NCBI GenBank assembly: GCA_949358305.1
Contig: OX442315.1
Location: forward strand, 6,349,875-6,413,874
Source of the DNA: Strigamia acuminata
Lineage: Eukaryota; Arthropoda; Chilopoda; Geophilomorpha; Linotaeniidae
Direction of reading: 5' to 3'
DNA: 64,000 bases
Below, in pieces: positions 35,370 to 45,981 of the stretch. The position numbers were made by a program, and so were the translations under genes. Positions within the stretch are counted from its first letter, which is position 1. Every line of letters starts with the position of its first letter. The notes beneath the pieces are model-generated. The model did no database searches. It saw only the letters and a program-made list of their open reading frames with translations, and had not been told where the DNA came from.

Positions 35370-36731
35370 ATGCCACGCACGAAATCAATCCCAACCCTGG
35401 AAGAACTGTGTTTAAATATGGTGACTGTTCATTACGAAGAGCCGGAGATTCAAGATCAATTGCCAAACCTACAGCCCATGCTTGTTAACGAAATATTTGA
35501 AAGACTGTGTGTACAATACAAATACAAATACACCAAACATCGTTTTCCGTCAAACATTTTCGTCCACCCCGGCGCCACATCGCTACACAATTTGGACATG
35601 TTTGATCTGTCCTATATTCCTCTATTCGATAAAATAGGCCAAGTCTGTAAAAACCTCGTGGATTTAAGCGTGGGAAAAGATTACGAAATTATCAGAGATG
35701 ATTCATTTGATTCAGTAACTCCATACACAGTTAAAATGATGCAAAGTTTACCGAAACTTCGACGTTTACAGCTTAAGTTGAGCGACTCGTGCTCGGCTGA
35801 AGTCGTACTTGAAGTCGGAAGAAATTGTCCACTGCTGACACATCTCGACATCAAAATGTGCTGTTCTGTTACTGACGACGTGATCGAGACATTAATCTGT
35901 TGTGACAAGCTGGAGTATTTAAATATTTATTACACTGAAATCACAGTCAATGGATGTTTGTCTCTTCTCAATGCACTGCACCATTTAAAAGTGTTTGAAA
36001 ATAGATACTGGCGCAAATTATTACCGGAGTTAGAAATACTGTCAAACGGAGACAAAACATTGTACACTTATTGCATCGAATCTGTTAGTGTGAATAATAT
36101 CGAAAACGTCCCCATCTTGAGGACAATTTTTCCAAATTTAAGAACGTTAGAGTTGCTACGCGTAAAAGCTCATCTCGATTTTACTAATTCAATATGGCCA
36201 CCAGGATTGACTGATCTCCAACTGACCAATATTGTGGGGCTCAATATTCAACTTGTTAATCGCACTTGGCCAATGTTAGAGAAATTATCATTTTTTAGTT
36301 GTATGAGTGATGTCCATGAAAATAATTGGATTATTGACGCTCCGTTGAAAAATCTTCATCAACTGGTATTCGACGGTAATGTTTCACTCATTACTCAACA
36401 ACAAATGAAACATTTATTGATACAATGTAACAGTTTAGAAAAATTGTGCATTGACTATTTCCATACATTTTCTGACGATTTATTTTCGGATCTTGCTGAA
36501 TCGAATGCGCTTCCGCATCTGAAAGTGTTAGCGGTACAACGTTGCCGCAAAATAACTTCCGCTGGGATCATAAAATTGTTGGAAATGCAAAATCCATCGA
36601 ATAAGTTATTTTTCTTTGGTTGTAAGAAAATTGACACCAAAATGATTGAAACTTATGTGAAAAGTAAAAATTTGGATGTGCAGGTTACAGATAAGATTCG
36701 TGACTTTTACCAAACGGATTTCAAAAGATAA
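35370..36731 (+). CDS. LRR protein 2 with N-terminal BC-box-like motif, single exon
   Basis: A 453-aa intronless ORF, paralog of the gene at 32522. Residues 9-18 (TLEELCLNMV) again fit the BC-box pattern. The hallmark stretches are kept in order: LPSNIF/FPSNIF, CKNLVDL, NCPLLTHLDIKMCCSVTDD, LINRTWPMLEKLSF-like and KSKNLDVQV at the C-terminus. Divergence between the copies is high in the middle repeats (residues about 200-300), as expected for a recognition surface. A role as an elongin BC-Cullin substrate receptor is inferred. Confidence 0.7.
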   Translation: MPRTKSIPTLEELCLNMVTVHYEEPEIQDQLPNLQPMLVNEIFERLCVQYKYKYTKHRFPSNIFVHPGATSLHNLDMFDLSYIPLFDKIGQVCKNLVDLSVGKDYEIIRDDSFDSVTPYTVKMMQSLPKLRRLQLKLSDSCSAEVVLEVGRNCPLLTHLDIKMCCSVTDDVIETLICCDKLEYLNIYYTEITVNGCLSLLNALHHLKVFENRYWRKLLPELEILSNGDKTLYTYCIESVSVNNIENVPILRTIFPNLRTLELLRVKAHLDFTNSIWPPGLTDLQLTNIVGLNIQLVNRTWPMLEKLSFFSCMSDVHENNWIIDAPLKNLHQLVFDGNVSLITQQQMKHLLIQCNSLEKLCIDYFHTFSDDLFSDLAESNALPHLKVLAVQRCRKITSAGIIKLLEMQNPSNKLFFFGCKKIDTKMIETYVKSKNLDVQVTDKIRDFYQTDFKR

Positions 36732-36929
36732 ATTTCAATAATTAATATGAATAATAAAGTAAGATGTAAAATTATAATGCATAAAAATACTTGAAAATTC
36801 ACTCTGGTTGTGCTATCTGTCTTTGCAGCTTTTGATAACAATTTCTTTACCTGTTTATGCAGCAAAAACCACATACCGGTACATGACATGGGTTCACGAA
36901 TCACAAATTTTTGTTTTCAACAATGTTTC

Positions 36930-37022
36930 ATGGTTCATGTGTCGTCTGAAAAATGTAATAACTTGGATGTGCAGGTTAAGGACCATTCTCTTGACTTTTC
37001 ACAAACCTATTTTAAAATATAA
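36930..37022 (+). pseudogene. Tiny C-terminal LRR remnant
   Basis: The frame reads SEKCNNLDVQVKDHSLDFS, matching the C-terminal SKNLDVQV...DF of LRR gene 2. Nothing else of the gene remains. Confidence 0.55.
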
Positions 37023-37110
37023 ATTACAATATTTTACGCACGTAATAATGTAAGATGTAAACTTAAGCTATAATCAAAAGAGTACCGTAATAAAAATATA
37101 TCGCAAGTTT

Positions 37111-37265
37111 CAAATGAAACCGGAAAACCAGTCACATGGCAATCACGCAAGCAACAATTAATCGCACTCTCCACTTGTAAAGCTGAATTTGTAGAAATAG
37201 CTGAAGAAATTAAATGGCAAAGCTCATCTTTGAGTGAAGTCAAATGGAATGCGAAAACATATTAG
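37111..37265 (+). pseudogene. Copia-type retrotransposon RNase H fragment
   Basis: The frame gives KPVTWQSRKQQLIALSTCKA followed by EFVEIAEEIKWQ, the conserved end of Ty1/copia RNase H (SW-SKKQ-ALS-EAEY). Only about 50 codons survive, with stops around them. Confidence 0.75.
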
Positions 37266-37440
37266 GTGTTCAAACAAATTTATTAAGTAGAAAAAACAAA
37301 AGAATTTATTAAGTAGGAAAAAAAAGAATTTATTAAGTAGGAAAAAAAAGAATTTATTAAGTAGGAAAAAAAAGAATTTATTAAATAGGAAAAAAAAAGA
37401 ATTTATTAGGTGGAAAAACCAATTTCATGAGTAAAACAAG
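37266..37440. repeat. Tandem array, 24-bp unit
   Basis: Five to six copies of GAATTTATTAAGTAGGAAAA plus AAAA. Related words occur at 58180-58230. Confidence 0.85.
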
Positions 37441-37503
37441 CAGGGATTTGTAATGCAGGGAAGCATTACATATTAGACTTCTAAACCCTGTCCCTCTGTC
37501 CGA

Positions 37504-37631
37504 TTGAAATTCTCTGGAAATATCTGTAATTTTGATTGAAATTCTCTGGAAATATCTGTAATTTTGATTGAAATTCTCTGGATATATCTGTAATTTCGAT
37601 TGAAATTCTCTGGAAATATCTTTAATTTCAG
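37504..37631. repeat. Tandem array, 32-bp unit, 4 copies
   Basis: The unit starts GATTGAAATTCTCTGGAAAT and ends ATCTGTAATTTT. Less regular TTCTCTGGAAA-type words continue to about 37750. Confidence 0.9.
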
Positions 37632-38107
37632 GTTTTTTTTCTAAAGAATTTATATGGAAATTATAGATGTCTCCAGAGAATTTTTGGGGAAATGCCTGAA
37701 ATTTCCTCAGAAATAACAGAAATTTCCAGAGATTTTCTCTGAAAATGACCATGTGTTTAATTTTTTTTCTTTCATTTTTATTGTTTTTTTTATTTAGTTA
37801 AATCGAGATGTTTCGGCGTCATTTGTTTATTTTACTTTATTTATTGAATTGAATTGAATTGAATAAATTTTTTTTTGCAGTTTTAAAGTAATTTATTGTT
37901 GATTTCTTTTTACTGGCATAAAGGGGTCGGACATTTATTTCCGTAACCAAAAATAAATAAATTTATTAATTGTGAAAGTCAACTCAATTTAAATTAAATC
38001 GGCCAATATCTGATTCGATTGATTCGATTGTAATAATACACGGTTTTCGCTTAGCGCGCGCGACATCTGGTGGCGGCGCCGTAAATTTCCAAATTAGGAT
38101 AACAAAC

Positions 38108-40132
38108 ATGGCTGCGGAAGAGAAGCGTAGCTCTCATTTCAACTGTTGCGTTCCTTGTTGCTATAACACGGCGCAAAACTCTCCAAAAGAAGTGACCTGG
38201 CATTCTATGCCTAAAAATGAAGGTCTTCGAAAGAAATGGATTGCGAAAATCAGACGAGATGTTGGTAAAAAGTTTAAAATCACGAATGGAACGAAGGTCT
38301 GCTCTGACCATTTTTATGAATGTGATTTCCGCCCATTATTGCATTCTAAGCGAAAATATTTGAAGTCTGAAGCCTTTCCAAGTCGTTTTCAATGGATATC
38401 TGCACAAAAAGTGAGTAGAAGTTGTAAGTTTGCATTATTTTAATTGTGTTTTAGTTTATTATTGTGAGAAAGTTTGACTCGTGATTTTTTTTTCAGCAAA
38501 TAGCTGTCTGTGCCCGAGATCAACGGGCGGAAGAAAGGTTAAGGAGGCAGCGTTTCCGAAAACCTTCAAAAGAATCCACACATAACGTATGTATATTTTT
38601 ATTATTCCTGTATCAAATATTACAGTTGGTCAAAATACTTTGGTTCAAAATACCAAATATTCTACATTGTGAAAATACATTTGTATTTTAAATACCCAGA
38701 CAGCACACCATTCTCAAAATACAAAATACAAAATACTTTGGTTCAAATTTTATTCTCCAAATACCAAATACAAATACATATTTAAAATATTTATGAAAAT
38801 ATAAAATTGTGGAGTATTATACTCTATGAAAACATTTCAAATTGCTGAATACTCATTAATGTCTCCAAAATACTTTCCTGGAAATTATATAAAAATATTA
38901 ATGTTTGATTATTTTAGAAAATAACATCACAGGTCAATAAAGAGGGTGACATCGAAGTAGCAGCTACTTTACTTGAGCTCCAACATGAGGAATACATGGA
39001 AGCTGAAATATCTGAGCTGGATAAATTAAGAGAGGAACTCAGACTCCAAAAGGATGAAACTGAAAAGCAAAAGCTGCGTGCCGAGAGACTCGAAGTTGAG
39101 AAGGATAAAATTATTGTTGACCAGCAAAGTCTTGAGCATAAAGTTAAAGAGCTTCAAAATGCTGTCTTTAATTTACAAAATAGCAGCAAGAAATTATCTG
39201 CTCGTATTTTAACTTTTGATAATATAAAAAGTAGCAAAGTACTTGTTAATTTTTACACCGGTGTACCTAATGCAGATGCATTTGAAGCATTGTTTAAATA
39301 CTTCTCTGAGAAGGCTGAAAATTTGTTTTATTGGCAGGGTAAGCATACACGAGTAAGAGATAAAAAGGCAAAATCACGTGTGTCATTTAACTTAAGTACT
39401 AAAGAAATGTTCTTTCTTACCCTTATGCGATTGAAATTAGCTTTACCAGTACTCGATTTAGCTCGTTGTTTTGGTATTAGCATTACAACTGTTAACAGAA
39501 TTTTCACGACTTGGGTAACTTTTCTCCACCATGAATTCGTTGAGATTTTCCCTATTCAGCATCCTGCTTTTATCAAGTCAAAATGTCCAGAATATTTTAA
39601 AAATTATGCCGACACTACTCTTATTATTGATTGTTCAGAGATAAAAATTCAAACACCTTCACGACTCTCTGTTCAACGAGAGACTTTTTCTAACTATAAG
39701 CATGGGAATACGTACAAGTTTTTGGTAGCAGTAACACCTAATGGCAGTGTTGTGTACATTTCACCCTTATTTGGCGGTAGCAGTTCAGATAGAAAAATAG
39801 TGGCTGAATCTGGATTCTTAAAGCTATTAAGCCCTGGACATAATGTCATGGCTGACAAGGGCTTCGAAATTGCTGATATTTTACCTGCAGGTGTTAAGTT
39901 AAACATACCCCCTAAATTCATGAAAAAAGTGACAGGGCAAATTCCGGAGGATGACGTTGCCATGACGAGACAGATTGCGACTGAACGAATTGAAGTTGAG
40001 CGTGCAATCAGGCGAATTAAAACTTATAAAATATTAACAACAGTACAGCAACTGAGCTCAATTGATACAGCAAATCAGGTGGTGAGTGTTTGTTCATATT
40101 TGACAAATTTCAAACCACCATTAAGAAAGTAA
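38108..40132 (+). CDS. ISL2EU transposase: THAP zinc finger + coiled coil + DDE_4 nuclease, 3 exons
   Basis: Exons 38108-38410, 38497-38586 and 38918-40132 join in phase 0 to give 535 aa. Residues about 14-75 form a C2CH THAP finger (CVPCCYN...CSDHF) that should bind the element's ends. A Lys/Glu coiled coil follows (about 160-205), then an HTH (ALPVLDLARCFGISITTVNR) and a DDE_Tnp_4 catalytic domain, with acidic residues in LIIDCSEI, VMADKGF and RIEVERAIRR. All introns are GT-AG and no stop interrupts the frame. Confidence 0.88.
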
Positions 40133-40136
40133 ACAA

Positions 40137-40415
40137 GTTTTTATTACAGTTTTATACATACTGCATTTTTAATTTTTAAGGCCAGTTCTGGCATTGAAGC
40201 ATACTTTAAAAAATGTAGGAGTTTTGGTTGTGTTTTTGCCCAAAAGTCAGGATCAAACATTATCCTCTCCACCTTAATGTCTACAGTTGTGTAAACAACA
40301 AAGTCACACCACTGTATTTTGGTTGCTAGCAATTGTCATTGTACCTGAAATAATGAAAGTAACAACTTAACTGCAATAAATATTGTTATATTTACCTGGT
40401 GATAATAGTCATAGG
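40137..40415 (-). pseudogene. Tandem-duplicated last exon of the YqaJ gene, broken
   Basis: About 280 bp repeat the intron and last exon found at 40424-40755. On the minus strand it reads WCDFVVYTTVDIKVERIMFD and HFLKYASMPELAL, but the exon opens VQ-stop (CAATGA), so it cannot serve as a working alternative last exon. Confidence 0.75.
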
Positions 40416-40432
40416 AAGTAAACAATTTTTTA

Positions 40433-42423
40433 TTACAGTTTTTTACATGATGCTTTTAACTTTGCATATGAAAAAAACTGTTCATCATATAATTTACCCC
40501 TTTGCTTTATTCTTTTTAATACCAGTTCTGGCATTAAAGCATACTTTAAGAAATGTAGGAGTTTTGGTTGTGTTTTTGCCCAAAAGTCAGGATCAAACAT
40601 TATCCTCTCCACCATAATGTCTACAGTTGTGTAAACCACAAAGTCGCACCACTGTCTTTTGGTTGCTGCCAATTGCCCTTGTACCTGAAATAATGAAACA
40701 CTGTAACAATTTAATTGCAATAAATATTCTGTTATATTTACCTGGTAATAATAGCCATCATTTCTTTTCAAATGTAACTGATTGTCTTTCATCTCACAAT
40801 AAAATAATTTATTTTGACATGCTTCTACAACAGTTAGTGATTTTTTAGTGAATGGACATTTTATTTCCACAGTACCAAATTTGTGTATGGAACTGTGATC
40901 AGTGACTAATCGGTCAGGTGATGCAGCCAAATATGGCTTGTCAGGATGTATAAACAAGCCACATTCGGAAATTTCCACTTGGCTACCTTTTAATTTGTGG
41001 TAGTCGATATACCTGGCTACTGCAACTGGTTCCATTGTTCTACCGTATAATAAAGCTGGCATGTTTTTTGGTGGGGGCTTGTAGAGTATTGACTTCAAAA
41101 TACTCTCACAGCTACGGGCACACTTGGAAATTTTTCCATAAAAGGAAGCAGTCAATCTGTTGCAACGATGCTTGTACCACTCCTGATTATCAGATTGTCC
41201 CCGGGTCTCTTTTTCGATTTGCATAACTTCATCATCAGACAAAATAGGGTATTTGTCAATGATCAGTTTGCTGATCTCAAGCTGAAATGATTCCGAAATT
41301 ATGTTAGTCACTGTATTACCTGTAACTGGTCTCAGAGGAGTGGGTCCTGAAAAACACAAACATTGTTTAAAGTTGAAATTTAATAATTTAATTTTGCTTA
41401 CCATCCAATAAATCATTTGTTTGTACGCTATTCAACTCGTTTTCACTATTGCCTTCATCTACTAGCGCCAGCTCTTGATTGTTGGTATTGGTTGTTTCCA
41501 AATTGTCTGTGAATAATATATACAGATTAGTTGCTAAGATGTGATGCAGGGACGAGAAAAAACAATTATTTTGGGGCTGGATAGGACGGGAATGGGAACA
41601 ATTAGAAAATAAATTAATACAAATTTTTTTCGTACCAAAATTAAATTTTATGGTACTAAAATTGATTTTTTTTTAACCAAAATTCAATTTTTCTTTACAA
41701 AATTTGAAATTTATATTGCTAAAATTCAATTTTTTTACACAAAAATTCAATTTTTTTACACAAAAATTCAATTTTTTTACACAAAAATTCAATTTTTTTA
41801 CACAAAAATTCAATATTTTTACACAAAAATTCAATTTTTCTTTTTAAAAATTTGAATTTTTCAAAAAAAGGAAATTATTTGCATTAAAAACTGAATTATC
41901 AATCCCCAAAACTTGGTACTTTTCCCATAGGAATGGGACCAATAGGACAATCCTTAATTTGTTTACCATAATCTGATTGATTTTCACAAAAGTCCTTTAC
42001 AAATGGACAGTTTGGTACCGACTTTTCAAAGCTTTTAAAAAGTTCTTGCAGGGCAACTTGGTTGACACAGCGATTGGATACCAATCTCGGGTCGTAGGCA
42101 GATGGGATTGGTCTTAGAACCTTTTGTTGTGATAAAACGCCCTGTAAAAAAAATGTAAATAAATTTATTTCAAATAATGTTTCAAAAATATACAATTTCT
42201 GTACTTTACCATATTGTTACGTGTTAGGGGCAAACTTGTAATGGGAACCCCAACACTTGCTGTTTTATTGCTGGGTTTGTTCCAATTACACAGTTTATCT
42301 GTGCAGCTTTCATTAGGAATTTCCACCAGGTTCTCAGATAAGAACCTGGCATACACTTCCAGTAGTGCCCCAACATGATGGCAGTTTCCAGAAAGTCTAA
42401 TGGGCAGAAAAAAAATTAATAAG

Positions 42424-42472
<49 letters not shown>

Positions 42473-42790
42473 ATACACTTACCCTGCTGGACACTCACAA
42501 TATCCATTTGTGATTGAATTATTATTCAATGCAACACAAACATTATACCATCCAGGTTTTTGGGATGGCTTGACCTTGGCTTTGATTGCAGCTTGAATTG
42601 ACTCCAGTGGATGGTCAACAATTCTTATACTATTTATATACCCATCAAATAAATACTTGAACCTTTTTCTTGATTTACAGGCCATATGAAGCTGGATGTC
42701 TTCCCTATTAATTTTTGGACACCCAAGTAAATTGAGTGTCCACTTGGAATTTTTATCCTTTAAAATTACGAATGCAGTATTGATAGCCAT
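40433..42790 (-). CDS. ISL2EU second protein: SWIM zinc finger + YqaJ-like exonuclease, 6 exons
   Basis: Exons 42790-42483, 42396-42210, 42141-41967, 41506-41402, 41346-40742 and 40684-40433 join with consistent phases into 543 aa. A SWIM finger spans the first junction (CECPAG-LSGNCHHVGALL, CxC...CxH). The C-terminal half is a YqaJ-like PD-(D/E)XK nuclease: EWYKHRCNRLTASFYGKI, PYLAASPDRLV, GTVEIKCPF and YYYQ-VQGQ supply the expected Arg, Asp, Glu-x-Lys and Gln positions. Proteins of this kind accompany ISL2EU transposases; their exact step in transposition is not settled, end processing or recombination being the usual guess. Confidence 0.85.
41695..41860. repeat. Tandem array, 21-bp unit, about 6 copies
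   Basis: Unit ACACAAAAATTCAATTTTTTT in an intron of the SWIM/YqaJ gene. The array lies between the third and fourth exons. Confidence 0.85.
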
Positions 42791-42944
42791 GTGCTCAGGG
42801 TTATCCTAATACTGTGCTTACAAAATTCCTCACCAGATGGCGCTAGCGAATCTGCGCATGCGCAGTGTGTTAAGTGAAAACCGTGTATTACGTATGGTTC
42901 AAAATACAATCACACAAATAAGATCAATTTTTGCTAATAAAAAG

Positions 42945-43105
42945 TCAACCGTTAATCCGATCGAAAAATTATTAGCACCATCGTTTTCAGAGGGAAAATC
43001 TAATGAATGAGTTACACATCGCGGATTGTCATAATATTAACACTTCGGCTATTGAAGAAATAAACAGTTATGTCAAAGTAAAAATTTGCATGTGCGGACG
43101 GACCT
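42945..43105 (+). pseudogene. LRR family remnant next to a dispersed repeat piece
   Basis: 43003-43090 encodes MNELHIADCHNINTSAIEEI and VKVKI, matching the last repeat of the LRR genes. The preceding 42945-43000 (GTTAATCCGATCGAAAAATT) recurs at about 59445-59500, inside the element at 58709, so it is repeat rather than gene. Confidence 0.55.
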
Positions 43106-43521
43106 GGTGGATATGGATTAGATTACGAAATGCACATGTTTATAGCGTTGAAAATGTCAGGGTATATCATTTCCGAGCCCTGCGAGCAGCCACTGTTTAA
43201 ACTGTTTATTTTATTGTGAATCAAACGTTCCTATTTAATCTCACAAAAAAGGCTATTTTTGTAAAAACAAACATAAATGAAAAAAATATAATTCTAGAAA
43301 TATACTGTCATGGGCATGGTTTTCACAACCCATTCTAATTTCTCTTAATTTATATTATTCCTACCTTTTTCTCTCTGTTATTTCATTTCAGTGTTCCTAA
43401 GTTATTCTACTTTGAATGGGCGCAAATAATTCTTTGCGCATCATGTTTCTTTTACCTTACCCCTTTCTTTCTTATTAGTTAAACTCTTCCAACATCTTAT
43501 ATATTATTTCCTATGTTATTT

Positions 43522-45084
43522 TGTGACGGTTACACTGTCATACACTTTGCTAGTTAAAGACGATTATTTCGTCAATAGATGGCGTTCTCGTGTTTTAGCG
43601 GTAACTTCGAACTTCGATCATTTTTAAGTAATTTAATATATAAATTATTATTTATATATTGAATTCACTTTAGTTTACAGTTATTAAACATGTTAATATG
43701 TTTTAAATGTTGTTTTATTCAGTTACTACATAATTCTATTGAATTATGTATAAACCTCACACCTGGTGTAGATATCCCTCACTACCACTGTGAGTAGAAT
43801 TCCATTACGGATTATAGTCAGAGACTTAATCCGAAATGTATCCTGTGTATCCGGTTCTTAGGACGGACCTAATAGAAGACTATGTCCTGGCTATCCACTT
43901 CCTAGAGCCTAGGATTGGAAGGATTTAGGTGACCAGTGATCCCATTGGATCAATGATTAGCCTATTGTCCAGTACGAGTATATATTCCGTGTAAACCGGA
44001 AATATCTCGCTCTTGTCCTGTTTTCTGTTTTGTTACTTGTTACTTGAGCGCTAATTATACTTCACGTCGATCCAACAGTCCGTTGTAGAATACCAGTTAT
44101 TTAGTGTAAGAATCTAGAGTGAGTAGAAGACTCACAGACACACTGCCCGCCTCTTCATGCCAACATTCCGTTGTAGAAATCGTAAGTTTACTTGCATTTA
44201 AGTGTAGATTCTAGAGTGGGGTACAACCCACAGACACATTCCCTCCGCTTCATGCCAACATCCCGTTGTAGAATGTAGAATCTAGAGTGGAGTAAAATTC
44301 ACAGACACATTGGTAATGTAGCATCTAGAGTGGAGTATTTATTATTTCACAGACGCATTATCAGGATAACCGAGCGGAGTAATTTCCCGGTTATTCTCCC
44401 GCCCGCCAGAACCGAGCGGAGTAATTTCCCGGTAATGGATAACCTTTCCTGCGAGAAACTGCTGATTCAATTCGTTGTTGGACGATGGAACATCTAATTA
44501 TTATTTTGATGTTGATTGCACTTGGGGCAAAAGATAGCTCGGCGCTATTTTAATTTATCTTTCGTTTTCACAGTTATATATTTCACGTCACGAATATAAT
44601 ATCATGTTAAATTCTATTGAATTTACATGAATATCTATTCCAATTGTTTCGTCATGTTTATGACCGCGCTTTGCAATTATTATTCATATAATAATTACAA
44701 GTGTGACGACTGCAGAAAAGTCAACCGCACCTCTCGGATATAATTCACCTAAGCCTAACCATTACACACCTTTCAGAACTAGCCCAGGAACCACGAGAAT
44801 CCAGACTAAGATGACATCTTTTGCGTCCTAACAATAAGACCGTTACATATTCTTATTTGTTCGACTGAAAACCGCAAGTGATATTATTATAGGGCTTTTG
44901 CCGACCGATTGTATAGTTTAACTTGCAGAATTTCGACCATTTGTCGGTCTAGTATTTATATAAGTTCAAACCGGAATAAATTGTCATATGATTTGAGAAA
45001 TCACAAGCCTCCGTATTTTACACTTTCACACAAGTTCTCGCTCTAATTTTCTAGCAATTGTATCTCGCAAAGTCAATCGTCACA
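43522..45084 (+). repeat. 5' LTR of the gypsy element
   Basis: 1,563 bp with no indels against the 3' LTR; I find two differences (43628 G vs 55925 A; 44239 T vs 56536 C). It contains four imperfect tandem segments around TCTAGAGTGGAGTA and CACAGACACA (about 44105-44360), then two copies of ACCGAGCGGAGTAATTTCCC (about 44371-44430). A related solo LTR lies at 60974-62579. Confidence 0.95.
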
Positions 45085-45086
45085 CG

Positions 45087-45104
45087 TGGAGGTCCCACCG
45101 AGAT
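45087..45104 (+). promoter_or_regulatory. Primer-binding site, tRNA-Gln type
   Basis: TGGAGGTCCCACCGAGAT starts two bases after the 5' LTR. It is complementary to the expected 3' end of a tRNA-Gln (…ATCTCGGTGGGACCTCCA), which would prime minus-strand DNA synthesis. The tRNA assignment is from memory of conserved animal tRNA-Gln sequence. Confidence 0.75.
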
Positions 45105-45508
45105 AGGTTGCATTATTAAAGCGAACTCAGTGATCAAAGTGTAAAATTAGAAGATTGAATTCTTAATTATTTTATGGAGATATTATAATTAGAAAATTTT
45201 CGATTTATCTCCCTAAATTACTTTACATCAATCATTCGTTTTCAAAGAAATTCTCATTATCTTTCGTAAATGTCTGAATTCGAATTTTTGAACTATTTCG
45301 AAAAAAAAAAAAAAACCAATAATTTGAAAATTCTGAATTTTCCACGGAAGATCTAATTTTGATTTTATTAAAATTTTCAAGAATATTGCGATTATATTTC
45401 GAAAAACCCCGAAGTCATGAAATGTGATCAAAAGTTGATTAAACAATTTTATTGACTAAAAAGACACAAGAATTAATAAAATATTTTATTTTATTGTTCG
45501 GTTAAAAC

Positions 45509-45901
45509 TTGATTGTTTGTTCTGCTATTCTGTCCAATGTTAAGGATTTAATTCTAATCCCTAAACGTGTTCAAGAATGTGTCATGAAAACGACCAATCA
45601 CGAAGCCGTTCTGAGTGGTTCACCCAGATTAAGGATTACCAAGAATTCTGGATTAAAATCGTCAGAAATTCTTCAATCCCACCAATCACAGCAGGCTGTT
45701 GAACAAAGGATTTTTCCGGAAGCTAGTTTGACGACAAATACTTCAGCCACACTTGCTTTTCGACAGCGTGACCATCCAGTTGTGCCTTGTGACCAGTGCC
45801 AGTTTGGACCATTCTTGACCGAACAACAGGACAGTTTTACCGAAGCCACTTCAGTTATAGCAGCAAAGGTTATATCTTTTCAATTCATTTATTTAGTTTA
45901 A
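45509..45901 (+). CDS. Leader ORF of the gypsy element, uncertain
   Basis: A 130-codon frame lies in the 880-bp leader between the primer site and gag. It has one Cys pair (CDQCQFGPF) and no domain I know. It could be a non-coding leader, an upstream ORF, or the 5' exon of a spliced ORF3 message (a GT follows GCAGCAAAG at about 45868). Confidence 0.3.
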   Translation: MIVCSAILSNVKDLILIPKRVQECVMKTTNHEAVLSGSPRLRITKNSGLKSSEILQSHQSQQAVEQRIFPEASLTTNTSATLAFRQRDHPVVPCDQCQFGPFLTEQQDSFTEATSVIAAKVISFQFIYLV

Positions 45902-45981
45902 AGTAAGGCGTATTTCATTTCGACGCTAGTTTCAGTTTAAAGTTTAACTTTATTTAGCATATTACTTCCTTCTCGAGTATT

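Larger units (their letters stand above)
38036..42888. mobile_element. ISL2EU-type DNA transposon, apparently complete (4.85 kb)
   Basis: Ends ATACACGGTTTTCGCTTA (left) and ATACACGGTTTTCACTTA (right, reverse complement), with CATCTGGTG repeated subterminally at both ends and TA on each side (38034-38035, 42889-42890). Two convergent genes fill it: a THAP-DDE transposase on plus and a SWIM/YqaJ-like nuclease on minus. This pairing defines the ISL2EU group in the IS5/Harbinger-like part of DNA transposons. Both genes look open, so the copy is young. Confidence 0.88.

Noticed and set aside
40627-41226. Plus-strand ORFs opposite the YqaJ gene
   Set aside because: Shadows of the minus-strand nuclease exons, which carry the conserved motifs and consistent splice phases.
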